A DNA stretch of 64,000 bases from an uncultured Oscillospiraceae bacterium (GTDB lineage Bacteria; Bacillota; Clostridia; Oscillospirales; Oscillospiraceae): contig CATMVA010000008.1 of NCBI GenBank assembly GCA_950075865.1, forward strand, positions 51,426 through 115,425, read 5' to 3'. The notes beneath the pieces are model-generated. The model had not been told where the DNA came from, made no database searches, and saw only the letters and a list, made by a program, of their open reading frames with translations. A program made the translations under genes and the position numbers. How positions within the stretch are numbered: the first letter of the stretch is position 1; every line of letters starts with the position of its first letter. Below are positions 1 to 6,890 of this stretch, piece by piece.

Positions 1-764
1 TGACCTCCGGTGCAGCCCACGGCGATGACCAGAGCCGCCTTCCCCTCCTCCACATACTGGGGCAGGAGGAAGGCAATGAGCTGCTCCAGATAGGCCATGA
101 ACTCCTCCCCCTGCCGGTTGGAAAAGACAAAATCATAGACCGGCTTTTCCAGACCCGTGTGGTGCTTGAGCTCGGGCACATAGAAGGGGTTGGGCAGGAA
201 ACGAACGTCAAAGACCAGGTCGGCCTCCAGAGGGATGCCATACTTGAAGCCGAAGGAGGTAACGCTGACGCTCATGGCCTTCTGGGGCGTCCGGGAATCA
301 AATAGCCGAAGGATCTCGGCGCGCAGCTTGGCGGTGGAGAGCCCCGAGGTGTCCACAATGTACTCGGCCCGGGCCCGGACCGGCTCCAGGATCAGCTTCT
401 CCCGGCGGATGGCCTCCTCCAGGGACTGGCTGCTCTGGGCCAGGGGGTGGAGCCGCCGGGTCTCCTTGTAGCGCTTGACTACGGTCTCTACCGAGGCCTC
501 CATAAACAGGATCTTATGGGCGCAGTTCATCCCCGAAAGGCTGTCCAAGGCCGCGAAAAGGCCGTCAAAGGTCTGGCCTCCCCGGATATCCACCACCACG
601 GCGGCCTTGTCGTACTGCACCTGCCCGGCCATGGCTATCTCAGCAAATTTGGGGATCAGAGAGGCTGGCATGTTGTCCACCACGAAGTATCCCATATCCT
701 CCAGAAACGAGGCCGCCTGGCTTTTGCCCGCGCCCGACAGGCCCGAGACCACGATCAGTTCCAT
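1..764 (-). CDS. rapZ: RNase adapter protein RapZ (3' end cut by window)
   Basis: P-loop nucleotide-binding protein of the RapZ/YvcJ family, which controls amino-sugar and envelope metabolism through small RNAs in enterobacteria; its role in Clostridia is less clear. The N-terminus reads MELIVVSGLSGAGKSQA, with the Walker A GLSGAGKS at residues 8-15, then VVDNMP and VVDIRGG segments typical of the family. The C-terminal part contains the conserved SFGFKYG and DVRFLPNPFY motifs and reaches IAVGCTGG at the window edge, so only a few dozen residues are missing. It follows murB by 3 bases, which agrees with the murB-rapZ-yvcK-whiA order usual in Firmicutes. Confidence 0.95.
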   Translation of the reverse strand, partial: MELIVVSGLSGAGKSQAASFLEDMGYFVVDNMPASLIPKFAEIAMAGQVQYDKAAVVVDIRGGQTFDGLFAALDSLSGMNCAHKILFMEASVETVVKRYKETRRLHPLAQSSQSLEEAIRREKLILEPVRARAEYIVDTSGLSTAKLRAEILRLFDSRTPQKAMSVSVTSFGFKYGIPLEADLVFDVRFLPNPFYVPELKHHTGLEKPVYDFVFSNRQGEEFMAYLEQLIAFLLPQYVEEGKAALVIAVGCTGG

Positions 765-767
765 ATC

Positions 768-1769
768 TTACACCCCCAAGGTTTTCACTTCCAGTTCCAG
801 CGCGACGCCGGTCTGGTCCAGGACCCGTTTTTTCACTTCCTCCACCAGCGCCAGAATGTCGGCGCAGGTGGCCCCGCCCCGGTTCACAATGAACCCGGCG
901 TGCTTTTCCGACACCTGGGCGCCACCTACGGCCAGGCCCTTACAACCACACTGATCGATGAGGGCGGCGGCATAGACCGGCGTGCCGTCAGGCAGCGGGG
1001 CGGGCCGCTTGAAGGTGGAGCCCGCCGAAGGATATTCCAAGGGCTGCTTGGCCTTCCGCTGGGCAGAGAGCTCGGCCATTCTGGCCTTGATGGCCCCCGG
1101 ATCACCGCGGGTCAGTCGAAATCCAGCCATAGTCACGAAAAGCTCTTTATCGCAAAAATAGCTGTGGCGGTAGGAAAAGGTGCTGTTTTCCACTTCACGA
1201 TAATTTACATTTAAAATACCGTTTTTCTCACTCGGCGTCCCAAACGCAAGAAACAATTTCCCATCCATAACCCTGAAAGAGCCTACATCTTCTCCGAAAT
1301 AGTTGACAAAATCCAGAACTTGAACGGCCTCTCCCCCGTAGGCCCCGGCGTTCATGTAGACCGCTCCCCCTACCGTACCGGGGATACCGGCAGCCCATTC
1401 CAGACCACTCAGCCCCTCCTGAGCGGCAAAATTGGCCAGTTTTGAAAGCAGGACACCGCTTCCGGCGACAATGAAATTTTCGCTCCGCTCCAGCCTGTCC
1501 AGACGGACCGTGGAAATCACAAGCCCGTTATACCCTTGGTCGGACACCAGCAGATTGGAGCCGTTTCCCATAAAAAACGGGGTGATTTTCTGTTCCTGAC
1601 ACACTCGCAAAAGATCCCCGGCTTCGCCCGGCGTCTTAGGCTGAGCCATCAGGGCGGCGGGGCCGCCTACCCGGAAGGAAGTGTGCTTGCTCATGGGCTC
1701 ATTTTTCCGAAGCTCCAGGCCGGGACATTCCTCCCGGAGCCGCTTTTCCAGTTCTTCCAAACGTTTCAT
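768..1769 (-). CDS. murB: UDP-N-acetylenolpyruvoylglucosamine reductase MurB
   Basis: FAD-dependent reductase that makes UDP-MurNAc in cytosolic peptidoglycan synthesis. The 333-aa protein carries the FAD-binding FMGNGSNLLVSD region, the GIPGTVGGAVYMNAGAYG motif, and the catalytic region SYRHSYF/PSAGSTFKRP typical of type II-like MurB. The reading frame stays open upstream into recN, but the ATG at 1769 is preceded by AAAGGAGG at good spacing and gives the family N-terminus, so that start is used. The gene lies 32 bases after recN and 3 bases before rapZ, suggesting one transcript recN-murB-rapZ. Confidence 0.96.
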   Translation of the reverse strand: MKRLEELEKRLREECPGLELRKNEPMSKHTSFRVGGPAALMAQPKTPGEAGDLLRVCQEQKITPFFMGNGSNLLVSDQGYNGLVISTVRLDRLERSENFIVAGSGVLLSKLANFAAQEGLSGLEWAAGIPGTVGGAVYMNAGAYGGEAVQVLDFVNYFGEDVGSFRVMDGKLFLAFGTPSEKNGILNVNYREVENSTFSYRHSYFCDKELFVTMAGFRLTRGDPGAIKARMAELSAQRKAKQPLEYPSAGSTFKRPAPLPDGTPVYAAALIDQCGCKGLAVGGAQVSEKHAGFIVNRGGATCADILALVEEVKKRVLDQTGVALELEVKTLGV

Positions 1770-1801
1770 AGAAGGCCCTCCTTTCCGCCAGTGTATGCGG
1801 T

Positions 1802-3493
1802 TTACAGCGTTTTCTTGTATGCTTCGGCGGCGGTCAGCAGCTCTTCGGCCGAAGCCAGGGCGGCGTCGGTGATGCGTTCGCCCGAGGTGAGGCGGGCCAG
1901 CTCGGCCTGCCGGCGTTCCCGGCTCAAATCTTCCACATTTGTGTAGGTTCTGCCGTCTTTCTCTCCTTTTTCCACGCAAAAGTGAACATCGGCCATAGCG
2001 GCGATTTGGGGCAGGTGGGTGACGCAGAGGACCTGCTTGCCCTGGGCCACCTGGCAGAGCTTCTGGGCCACCTTCTGAGCGGCACGGCCCGAGACCCCGG
2101 TATCCACCTCGTCGAAGACCAGGGTATCCACCCCATCCCCTTCTGCCAGAACGTTTTTCAGGCAGAGCATGATACGGGCCAGCTCGCCGCCCGAGGCGAT
2201 CTTTTGAATGGGCTTTAGGTCTTCGCCAACATTTGCGGACATTAAGAAGCGAATTTGGTCCATTCCATCCTCATTCAGGCCGGTTTCACTGTCAATTGTG
2301 CCAAATTCCACCTGGAAACGGACTTTTGGCATATCCAACTGGGCAAGCTCGTTCTGAATTCGCTTTTCCAGAACTTTTGCGCCCTCTTTCCTTATTTCTG
2401 ACAGGGTCTTTGCCTCATTTTTGCACTCTTTCAGGATCTCGGCATATTCGGTCTCCAAACGGGCCATGGCATCGTCGGCAAAGGCGATCTCATCCCGTTC
2501 ATTTTGGCACTTTTGTAAGAAATCCAGCATAATTTCCTCATTTTCACCGTATTTCTTCTTCAAACGGTACAGAGTATCCAAGCGGGACTCAATGCGGTCC
2601 AGCTCGCCGGGGTCAGCCTCAAAATTATCTAACATATTTCGGGTGGAATCGGCGGAATCCTGGGTCAAAATGGCGAGTTCGGATATCTTTTCAAGAAGTT
2701 CGTCCAGTTCGGAGCTGACGCCCGAAACACGGGTCAGAGCCTGTTCCGCCTGGGAGAGTAGGGATGCGGCACCGGGGAGGTCATCGTCGCCGCTGAGGGC
2801 GTAATGGGCATTCTGGACGGCCTCGGTCAGGGCGACGGCGGAACGCAGAATTTCCCGCCGCTCTAAGAGTTCCGCCTCCTCCCCCACCCGGAGGTCCGCT
2901 TTTTCCAATTCCCCGATCTGGTAGTTCAGGATGTCAAGTTTGCGGGCCTTTTCCCCCTCGTTCATGCGAAAACGGTCCATTTTGACCCTGGTTTGAACCA
3001 ACCGGTTGTACGTTTCCCGGTAAGTTGCAATGTGATTCCCATTTTTGGAAAAATTATCCAAGTATGAGAGATGGCAGCCCTCGTCCAAAAGCTGCTGCCC
3101 GTCATGCTGACCATGGATATTCAATATCTGCCGGCCCAGAGCGCGGAGCTGGGCCACCGTGACCGGGCGGCCATTGACCCGGCAAATGTTTTTGCCGTCA
3201 GGCAGGATCTCCCGGCTGAGGAGCATTTCCCCATTTCCATCGGGTATCAGGCCATTCTCCTCCATCCATGGGGAGGGGCGCAGGGCCGTAAAGGTCCCGG
3301 CCACCAGGGCCGAGGGGGCCCCGGTACGGATGAGCTCCCGGCTGGTCCGCTCCCCGGTGACGGCACTCATGGCGTCCACCACGATGGATTTGCCCGCGCC
3401 GGTCTCGCCGGTGAGGACGTTGAAGCCCGGACCGAAGGAGATGTCGGCCGACTGGATGACGGCGATATTTTCAATGTGAAGGACCGAGAGCAT
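1802..3493 (-). CDS. recN: DNA repair ATPase RecN
   Basis: SMC-like ATPase of double-strand break repair. The N-terminus LHIENIAVIQSADISFGPG is followed by Walker A GETGAGKS at about residues 29-36; a long coiled coil fills the middle (about 150-370), and the C-terminus has the ABC signature (SGGELARI), Walker B (DTLVFDEVDTGVSG) and the H-loop VTHLPQIAA. Length 563 aa is normal. It follows argR and nadK, the classical Firmicutes neighbourhood argR-recN. Confidence 0.97.
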   Translation of the reverse strand: MLSVLHIENIAVIQSADISFGPGFNVLTGETGAGKSIVVDAMSAVTGERTSRELIRTGAPSALVAGTFTALRPSPWMEENGLIPDGNGEMLLSREILPDGKNICRVNGRPVTVAQLRALGRQILNIHGQHDGQQLLDEGCHLSYLDNFSKNGNHIATYRETYNRLVQTRVKMDRFRMNEGEKARKLDILNYQIGELEKADLRVGEEAELLERREILRSAVALTEAVQNAHYALSGDDDLPGAASLLSQAEQALTRVSGVSSELDELLEKISELAILTQDSADSTRNMLDNFEADPGELDRIESRLDTLYRLKKKYGENEEIMLDFLQKCQNERDEIAFADDAMARLETEYAEILKECKNEAKTLSEIRKEGAKVLEKRIQNELAQLDMPKVRFQVEFGTIDSETGLNEDGMDQIRFLMSANVGEDLKPIQKIASGGELARIMLCLKNVLAEGDGVDTLVFDEVDTGVSGRAAQKVAQKLCQVAQGKQVLCVTHLPQIAAMADVHFCVEKGEKDGRTYTNVEDLSRERRQAELARLTSGERITDAALASAEELLTAAEAYKKTL

Positions 3494-3553
3494 AGGGGAT
3501 CACTCCTTTGGTGGAATAACCCAGACAACGGGAACTGTCCTTCCGTCCCAAAG

Positions 3554-3582
3554 AACAGGACAAAAGAACCGTCCCCCTGTCT
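3554..3582. repeat. Dispersed intergenic repeat with AGAACCGTCCC core
   Basis: The argR-recN gap holds GGACAAAAGAACCGTCCC followed by CCTGTCT. The same unit, in both orientations, forms the large hairpin at 8758-8816 upstream of dxs. Two separate intergenic locations in one window point to a dispersed repeat family rather than a gene-specific site. Confidence 0.6.
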
Positions 3583-3594
3583 AGGGGTGTCCGG

Positions 3595-4047
3595 TCAGGA
3601 AAGCATTTCCCGGATCTGGTCGCAGAATTCCTCGGCGGCGGTGTTGCTGCGCATGATGAGGATGGCGGTGTCGTCCCCGGCCAGGGAGCCCACCAGGTCG
3701 GGCAGGTCCATGCCGTCCATGGCGGCCCCGGCCGCGTTGGCAAGGCCGGGCATGGTCTTGAGGACCACGATGTTCTGGGCCACGTCCAGGGAGGTGACGC
3801 TCTCCCGGAAAATGGTACGCAGACGGCCGGCCACGCCGGCGGCAGCCTTCCGCTGGGAGACGGAGTACTTGTATATCCCCCCGGCGGTGAGCTCCTTCAC
3901 CAGGTGGAGCTGCTTGATGTCCCGGGAGACGGTGGCCTGGGTGGTGGTGATCCCCCGCTCACGCAGATGCTCCAGAAGCTGCTCCTGGGTCTCTATCTCG
4001 GAAGAGGAAATGATATTCAGGATCTCCTGCTGGCGTTTGCTTTTCAT
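3595..4047 (-). CDS. argR: Arginine repressor ArgR
   Basis: 150-aa arginine-responsive transcriptional regulator. The N-terminal winged helix has the family pattern IETQEQLLEHLRERGITTTQA then TVSRDIKQLHLVK; the C-terminal oligomerisation/arginine-binding domain ends with SLAGDDTAILIMR, carrying the GDD arginine-binding motif. The start at 4047 overlaps the nadK stop in an ATGA, so translation is probably coupled. Lying directly before recN it follows the conserved nadK-argR-recN order. Confidence 0.96.
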   Translation of the reverse strand: MKSKRQQEILNIISSSEIETQEQLLEHLRERGITTTQATVSRDIKQLHLVKELTAGGIYKYSVSQRKAAAGVAGRLRTIFRESVTSLDVAQNIVVLKTMPGLANAAGAAMDGMDLPDLVGSLAGDDTAILIMRSNTAAEEFCDQIREMLS

Positions 4048-4913
4048 GGCTCGTTCCTCCCAAGTTTTTGATTCATCAAGGTATAGAAGCTACGGCCAGT
4101 AAGGCGGATCAAACGGGTCTTGGACCGGGAGCGGCGGATCTCCACCTGGTCCCCCGGACGGAGGCGGAAAGCCTTGCCCCCGTCCACCGATAGATAGACA
4201 GCTTTCCGGGATGCCTTCTCGGGCAGGACGGTGACCCGGCGGTTCCCGTCCAGCACCAGAGGCCGGACATAAAGAGCGTGGGGACAGATGGGGGTCACCG
4301 TGATGTTCTCGGCGGTGGGCTCCACGATGGGGCCGCCCGCCGACATGGAGTAGGCGGTGGAGCCGGTGGGGGTACCGATGACCACCCCGTCCCCGGGGAA
4401 GCTGCTCATCAGGATGCCGTCTGCCAGTACGTCCAGGTCGATGACACGAGCCATGGCCCCCTTGGTGACCACCGCGTCGTTGAGGGCGGTGTCCCGGTGG
4501 ATCACCCGGCCCTCCCGGCGGACCCACACGTCCAGGAGCATCCGCTTTTCGATCCGGTAATCCCCCTTGGGAAGGCGCTCCAGGAGGGGGAGCTCCCCGG
4601 TCTCCAACTCGGCCATGAAGCCCATGCTGCCCAGGTTCACCCCCAACACCGGGATGTTGCCGTGGGCCAGGGCCTCCTTGGCGGCGTGGAGGATGGTGCC
4701 ATCCCCGCCGAAGCAGATCAGGATGTCCGCCCCACGGAAGGCCTCCTGGGCCGGGAGGAAGGTCAGGTCTCCAGGCACGCTGGGGCGGTCCTCCCCTCCA
4801 AAGGGGAGGGTGAATGCGGTCTGGCAGCCGGCCCCCTCCAGGATGCGGCAGGCCTCACGGGCGGCCTGGAGGCCTTTTTCCAGATATGGATTTGGGCTGA
4901 GGACGATCTTCAT
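4044..4913 (-). CDS. nadK: NAD kinase
   Basis: ATP-dependent NAD+ phosphorylation to NADP+. The 289-aa protein has the signature GGDGT (FGGDGTILHAA, about residues 68-78), the NLGSMGF segment, the NDAVV region and the glycine-rich GTPTGSTAYSMSAGGP motif of the C-terminal domain. An AAAAGGAGTGACCGCCC leader gives the ribosome-binding site. In most Firmicutes tlyA lies immediately upstream; here about 1.2 kb of repeats and a regulatory gene pair intervene. Confidence 0.96.
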   Translation of the reverse strand: MKIVLSPNPYLEKGLQAAREACRILEGAGCQTAFTLPFGGEDRPSVPGDLTFLPAQEAFRGADILICFGGDGTILHAAKEALAHGNIPVLGVNLGSMGFMAELETGELPLLERLPKGDYRIEKRMLLDVWVRREGRVIHRDTALNDAVVTKGAMARVIDLDVLADGILMSSFPGDGVVIGTPTGSTAYSMSAGGPIVEPTAENITVTPICPHALYVRPLVLDGNRRVTVLPEKASRKAVYLSVDGGKAFRLRPGDQVEIRRSRSKTRLIRLTGRSFYTLMNQKLGRNEP

Positions 4914-4984
4914 GGGCGGTCACTCCTTTTGGGGACAATAAAAGAATGGATCATAAAGGTCTGGGCGGTTTTCTTGCCCAAGGG

Positions 4985-5072
4985 CAAGGGCCTCTTTCAT
5001 GTGGGACCATTCTGGATATGGTGTTTTAACCTTGCCGGTCAAGGGCCTCTTTCATGAGGGACTATTCTTGAT
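4985..5072. repeat. Pair of 33-bp direct repeats (4985-5017 and 5040-5072)
   Basis: Both copies start CAAGGGCCTCTTTCATG and end ATTCT-GAT; they differ at three positions by my alignment and start 55 bases apart. They lie in the leader region of nadK. Confidence 0.7.
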
Positions 5073-5106
5073 GTCAAGAATAGCCCCCCACACCCCCCAA
5101 GAACCA

Positions 5107-5138
5107 CCAGAGGGGGGATTTCGATTTCCCCCCTCTGG
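5107..5138. repeat. 12-bp-arm hairpin next to the dispersed repeat
   Basis: CCAGAGGGGGGA (5107-5118) pairs perfectly with TCCCCCCTCTGG (5127-5138) around an 8-base loop. A degenerate counterpart follows the related repeat at 58.98-59.02 kb. Confidence 0.7.
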
Positions 5139-5211
5139 ACTCCCCCTTGAAGCGACCAAAGAGGGGCCCATTGCGATGGCCCCTCTTTGGAAACACCCCA
5201 GAGCTGTTCTG
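5114..5211 (-). repeat. Dispersed palindromic repeat, copy 1 (core hairpin 5156-5190)
   Basis: Read on the minus strand this copy shows GGGGTGTTTCCAAAGAGG, then GGCCATCGCAATGG, then CCCCTCTTTGGTCG and TTCAA-GGGGAG. The same order of blocks occurs on the plus strand at 58922-59020. The core arms CCAAAGAGGGGC.. / ..GCCCCTCTTTGG have one bulged base here. The two copies are in opposite orientation about 53.8 kb apart. Confidence 0.8.
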
Positions 5212-5510
5212 GCGGAGAGAGGGGACCTTCGACCCGCACTTCGTGGCGGGTCTCGGTTCGGGGAGGCGGCGGGGGCAAGCCCCCGCCCTACGCGGCCCCG
5301 CCGCCAACCCAGCAGGGCTGAACATGCAAGGCGGCGCCGATTACAACAGGGAATCCAAAGGTCACGATGTTGTCAGCGGCAGCGGCGCAAGAAGGAGCAC
5401 GGGTCACATTAAGAGGGCCGCCGGGCAGTAAAATTGGCAAGGGCTTTTCTTGGGGGTGTGGGGGCCAAATTCTTTTCTCGAAAAGATGGCCCCCACAAAG
5501 AAAAAAGAAA

Positions 5511-5720
5511 TTATCTTTGATCAGAGATCCCCGCCAAATAGTCCGTAGACACCCGGAAAAATTTTGCCATGCGGATCAAAGTGGAAACAACAGGTTCCCG
5601 TTCGCCGGATTCGTACCTTTGGTAGGTCCTGCTGGTTATCCCCATTTCCGCAGCGACTGCGGCTTGGGACAGCTTTCGCTCTTCCCGCAAAAGTAAAATT
5701 CTCTCTGAAAAAGTTGCCAT
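5511..5720 (-). CDS. Small XRE-family helix-turn-helix repressor
   Basis: 69-aa DNA-binding protein that is almost only an HTH_3 domain: LRLREERKLSQ-type helix 1 (here LLREERKLSQAAVAAEMG), recognition segment ITSRTYQRYESGEREP, and the trailing LIRMAKFFRVSTDYLAG. The reading frame continues upstream past the promoter, but the ATG at 5720 has GAGGGAG in front and lies just downstream of a consensus promoter. It is divergent from the 88-aa gene at 5808; two identical-type palindromes in the shared promoter are likely its own operators. Confidence 0.88.
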   Translation of the reverse strand: MATFSERILLLREERKLSQAAVAAEMGITSRTYQRYESGEREPVVSTLIRMAKFFRVSTDYLAGISDQR

Positions 5721-5735
5721 TTTTGAATCTCCCTC

Positions 5736-5791
5736 TTGACACGACCATTCGGTCGTAGTATGATTATAGCATAACGACCGTTTGGTCGCAA
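5736..5791. promoter_or_regulatory. Overlapping divergent sigma-A promoters with twin operators
   Basis: Plus promoter: TTGACA 5736-5741, 17-base spacer, TATGAT 5759-5764. Minus promoter: TTGCGA at 5791-5786, 17-base spacer, TATAAT at 5768-5763. The -10 boxes overlap by two bases. Each spacer holds one palindrome CGACC-N4-GGTCG (5742-5755 and 5775-5788), with centres 33 bp apart, about three helical turns. A repressor bound to both would shut both genes. Confidence 0.88.
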
Positions 5792-5807
5792 CTATGAGGT
5801 GATTTTT

Positions 5808-6074
5808 ATGCGTTCTCCTTTGGTCGACTGGCTCTATTCTTACGCCCTCAACAACCGTCTGGACGGGCAATACACCGACGGCGAGGAAGAATATATCTCC
5901 TGCCTGTATAGCAGCGAGCGGCGCTTGGAGCGGCTCGCCGCCATGTTGGACGGGAACGCCCAGAGGGAGCTGGAGGACTATCTCCGGGAGCAGGGCATTG
6001 TGGACAGCTACCACCGGGAGTCCCTGTTCTTCGCCGGGCTTTCCATCGGGCTGGAATTGTCACGGCTGGGATAG
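5808..6074 (+). CDS. 88-aa protein of unknown function, divergent from XRE repressor
   Basis: Small acidic soluble protein starting MRSPLVDWLYSYALNN. The ATG at 5808 follows GAGGTGA by 5 bases and is preferred to an in-frame GTG at 5799. The middle is a predicted helix (SSERRLERLAAML..ELEDYLREQG) and the C-terminus FFAGLSIGLELSRLG resembles the FxxGFxLG ending of the DUF6809-like small proteins common in Clostridia; that family link is from memory and uncertain. Its promoter is consensus and shared with the XRE repressor, so it is probably under repressor control. No catalytic motif is visible. Confidence 0.75.
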   Translation: MRSPLVDWLYSYALNNRLDGQYTDGEEEYISCLYSSERRLERLAAMLDGNAQRELEDYLREQGIVDSYHRESLFFAGLSIGLELSRLG

Positions 6075-6092
6075 CTCCCCCATACGGAAGAC

Positions 6093-6890
6093 TTATTGAT
6101 CCAGCGCGGCGTGGGAGGAGTCCACCAAGGCGGAAAGGTCGGGGATGAAGTCGGAGGGACCTTCCGCCGAGAGCCAGCCGAGATATTCAATGTTGCCCTC
6201 GGGGCCGCGGATGGGGGAAAAGGTCAGACCCCGGACGGTGAAGCCGGCATTTTTGACGTGGTCCAGGAAGTGTTCCAGAACCTCCAAGTGGACTGCCCGG
6301 TCCCGGACCACCCCCTTCTTCCCCACCTTGTCCTTGCCCGCTTCAAATTGGGGCTTGATGAGGCAGACCCCCTGGCCTCCCGCGTTCATCAGGGGACGGA
6401 GGGGCGGCAGGATCAGGTTCAGGGAGATGAAGGACACATCCACGCTGAAAAAGTCCAGCGGGTCGGGGATCTGTTCCGTGGTCAGGTAGCGGGCGTTGGT
6501 GCGCTCCAGGGTGACCACCCGGGGATCCTGGCGGAGCTTCCAGGCGAACTGGCCGTAGCCAACGTCCACGGCGTAGACCTTACCGGCGCCGTTTTGGAGC
6601 ATACAATCGGTGAAGCCGCCGGTGGAGGCGCCGATGTCGGCGCAGGTCTTATCCGTCAGGGTGATGGGCCAAGTGTTCATGGCCTTTTCCAGCTTGTAAC
6701 CGCCCCGGCTCACGTATTTGAGACCCTCCCCCCGGACCTCGATGGGAGCGTCCGGGTCGGTGGGAGCGCCGGCCTTGTCCACCTTCTGGCCCTTCACATA
6801 GACCTGTCCGGCCATAATGAGGGCCTGGGCCTTCTGGCGGGAGTCCACCAGGCCCTTTTCAAGAAGAAGTACGTCCAGCCGCTTTTTCAC
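6093..6890 (-). CDS. tlyA: TlyA family RNA methyltransferase
   Basis: 265-aa S4-domain plus Rossmann methyltransferase, 2'-O-methylating rRNA in characterised members (some also called haemolysins). The N-terminal S4 domain reads KKRLDVLLLEKGLVDSRQKA; the SAM domain begins CADIGASTGGFTD (about residues 84-96) and has the DVSFISL and KPQFEAG motifs of the family. Its start overlaps the 3' end of dxs by 32 bases, indicating co-transcription. It is the last gene of the nusB-tlyA run before the inserted regulatory block. Confidence 0.94.
   Translation of the reverse strand: MKKRLDVLLLEKGLVDSRQKAQALIMAGQVYVKGQKVDKAGAPTDPDAPIEVRGEGLKYVSRGGYKLEKAMNTWPITLTDKTCADIGASTGGFTDCMLQNGAGKVYAVDVGYGQFAWKLRQDPRVVTLERTNARYLTTEQIPDPLDFFSVDVSFISLNLILPPLRPLMNAGGQGVCLIKPQFEAGKDKVGKKGVVRDRAVHLEVLEHFLDHVKNAGFTVRGLTFSPIRGPEGNIEYLGWLSAEGPSDFIPDLSALVDSSHAALDQ

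Larger units (their letters stand above)
4914..5510. other. Hairpin- and repeat-rich non-coding block upstream of nadK
   Basis: About 600 bases with no convincing gene. Perfect or near-perfect inverted repeats occur at 4973-4988 (CTTGCCC arms), 5062-5083 (CTATTCTTGA arms), 5107-5138, 5156-5190, 5231-5252 (GACCCGC arms), 5268-5287 (GGCGGGGGC arms) and 5458-5496 (GTGGGGGCC arms, with an inner TCTTTTC/GAAAAGA stem). Short frames here are translations of the hairpins. The block looks like accumulated dispersed repeats. Confidence 0.7.

Noticed and set aside
5039..5325. Short frames encoding a GVFPKRGHRNGP peptide, also at 58713-59030
   Set aside because: The shared peptide is a translation of the palindromic repeat in two places, not evidence of a gene.
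5458..5496. Large hairpin downstream of the XRE repressor as its terminator
   Set aside because: No T-run follows the stem on the minus strand; kept only as part of the hairpin block.
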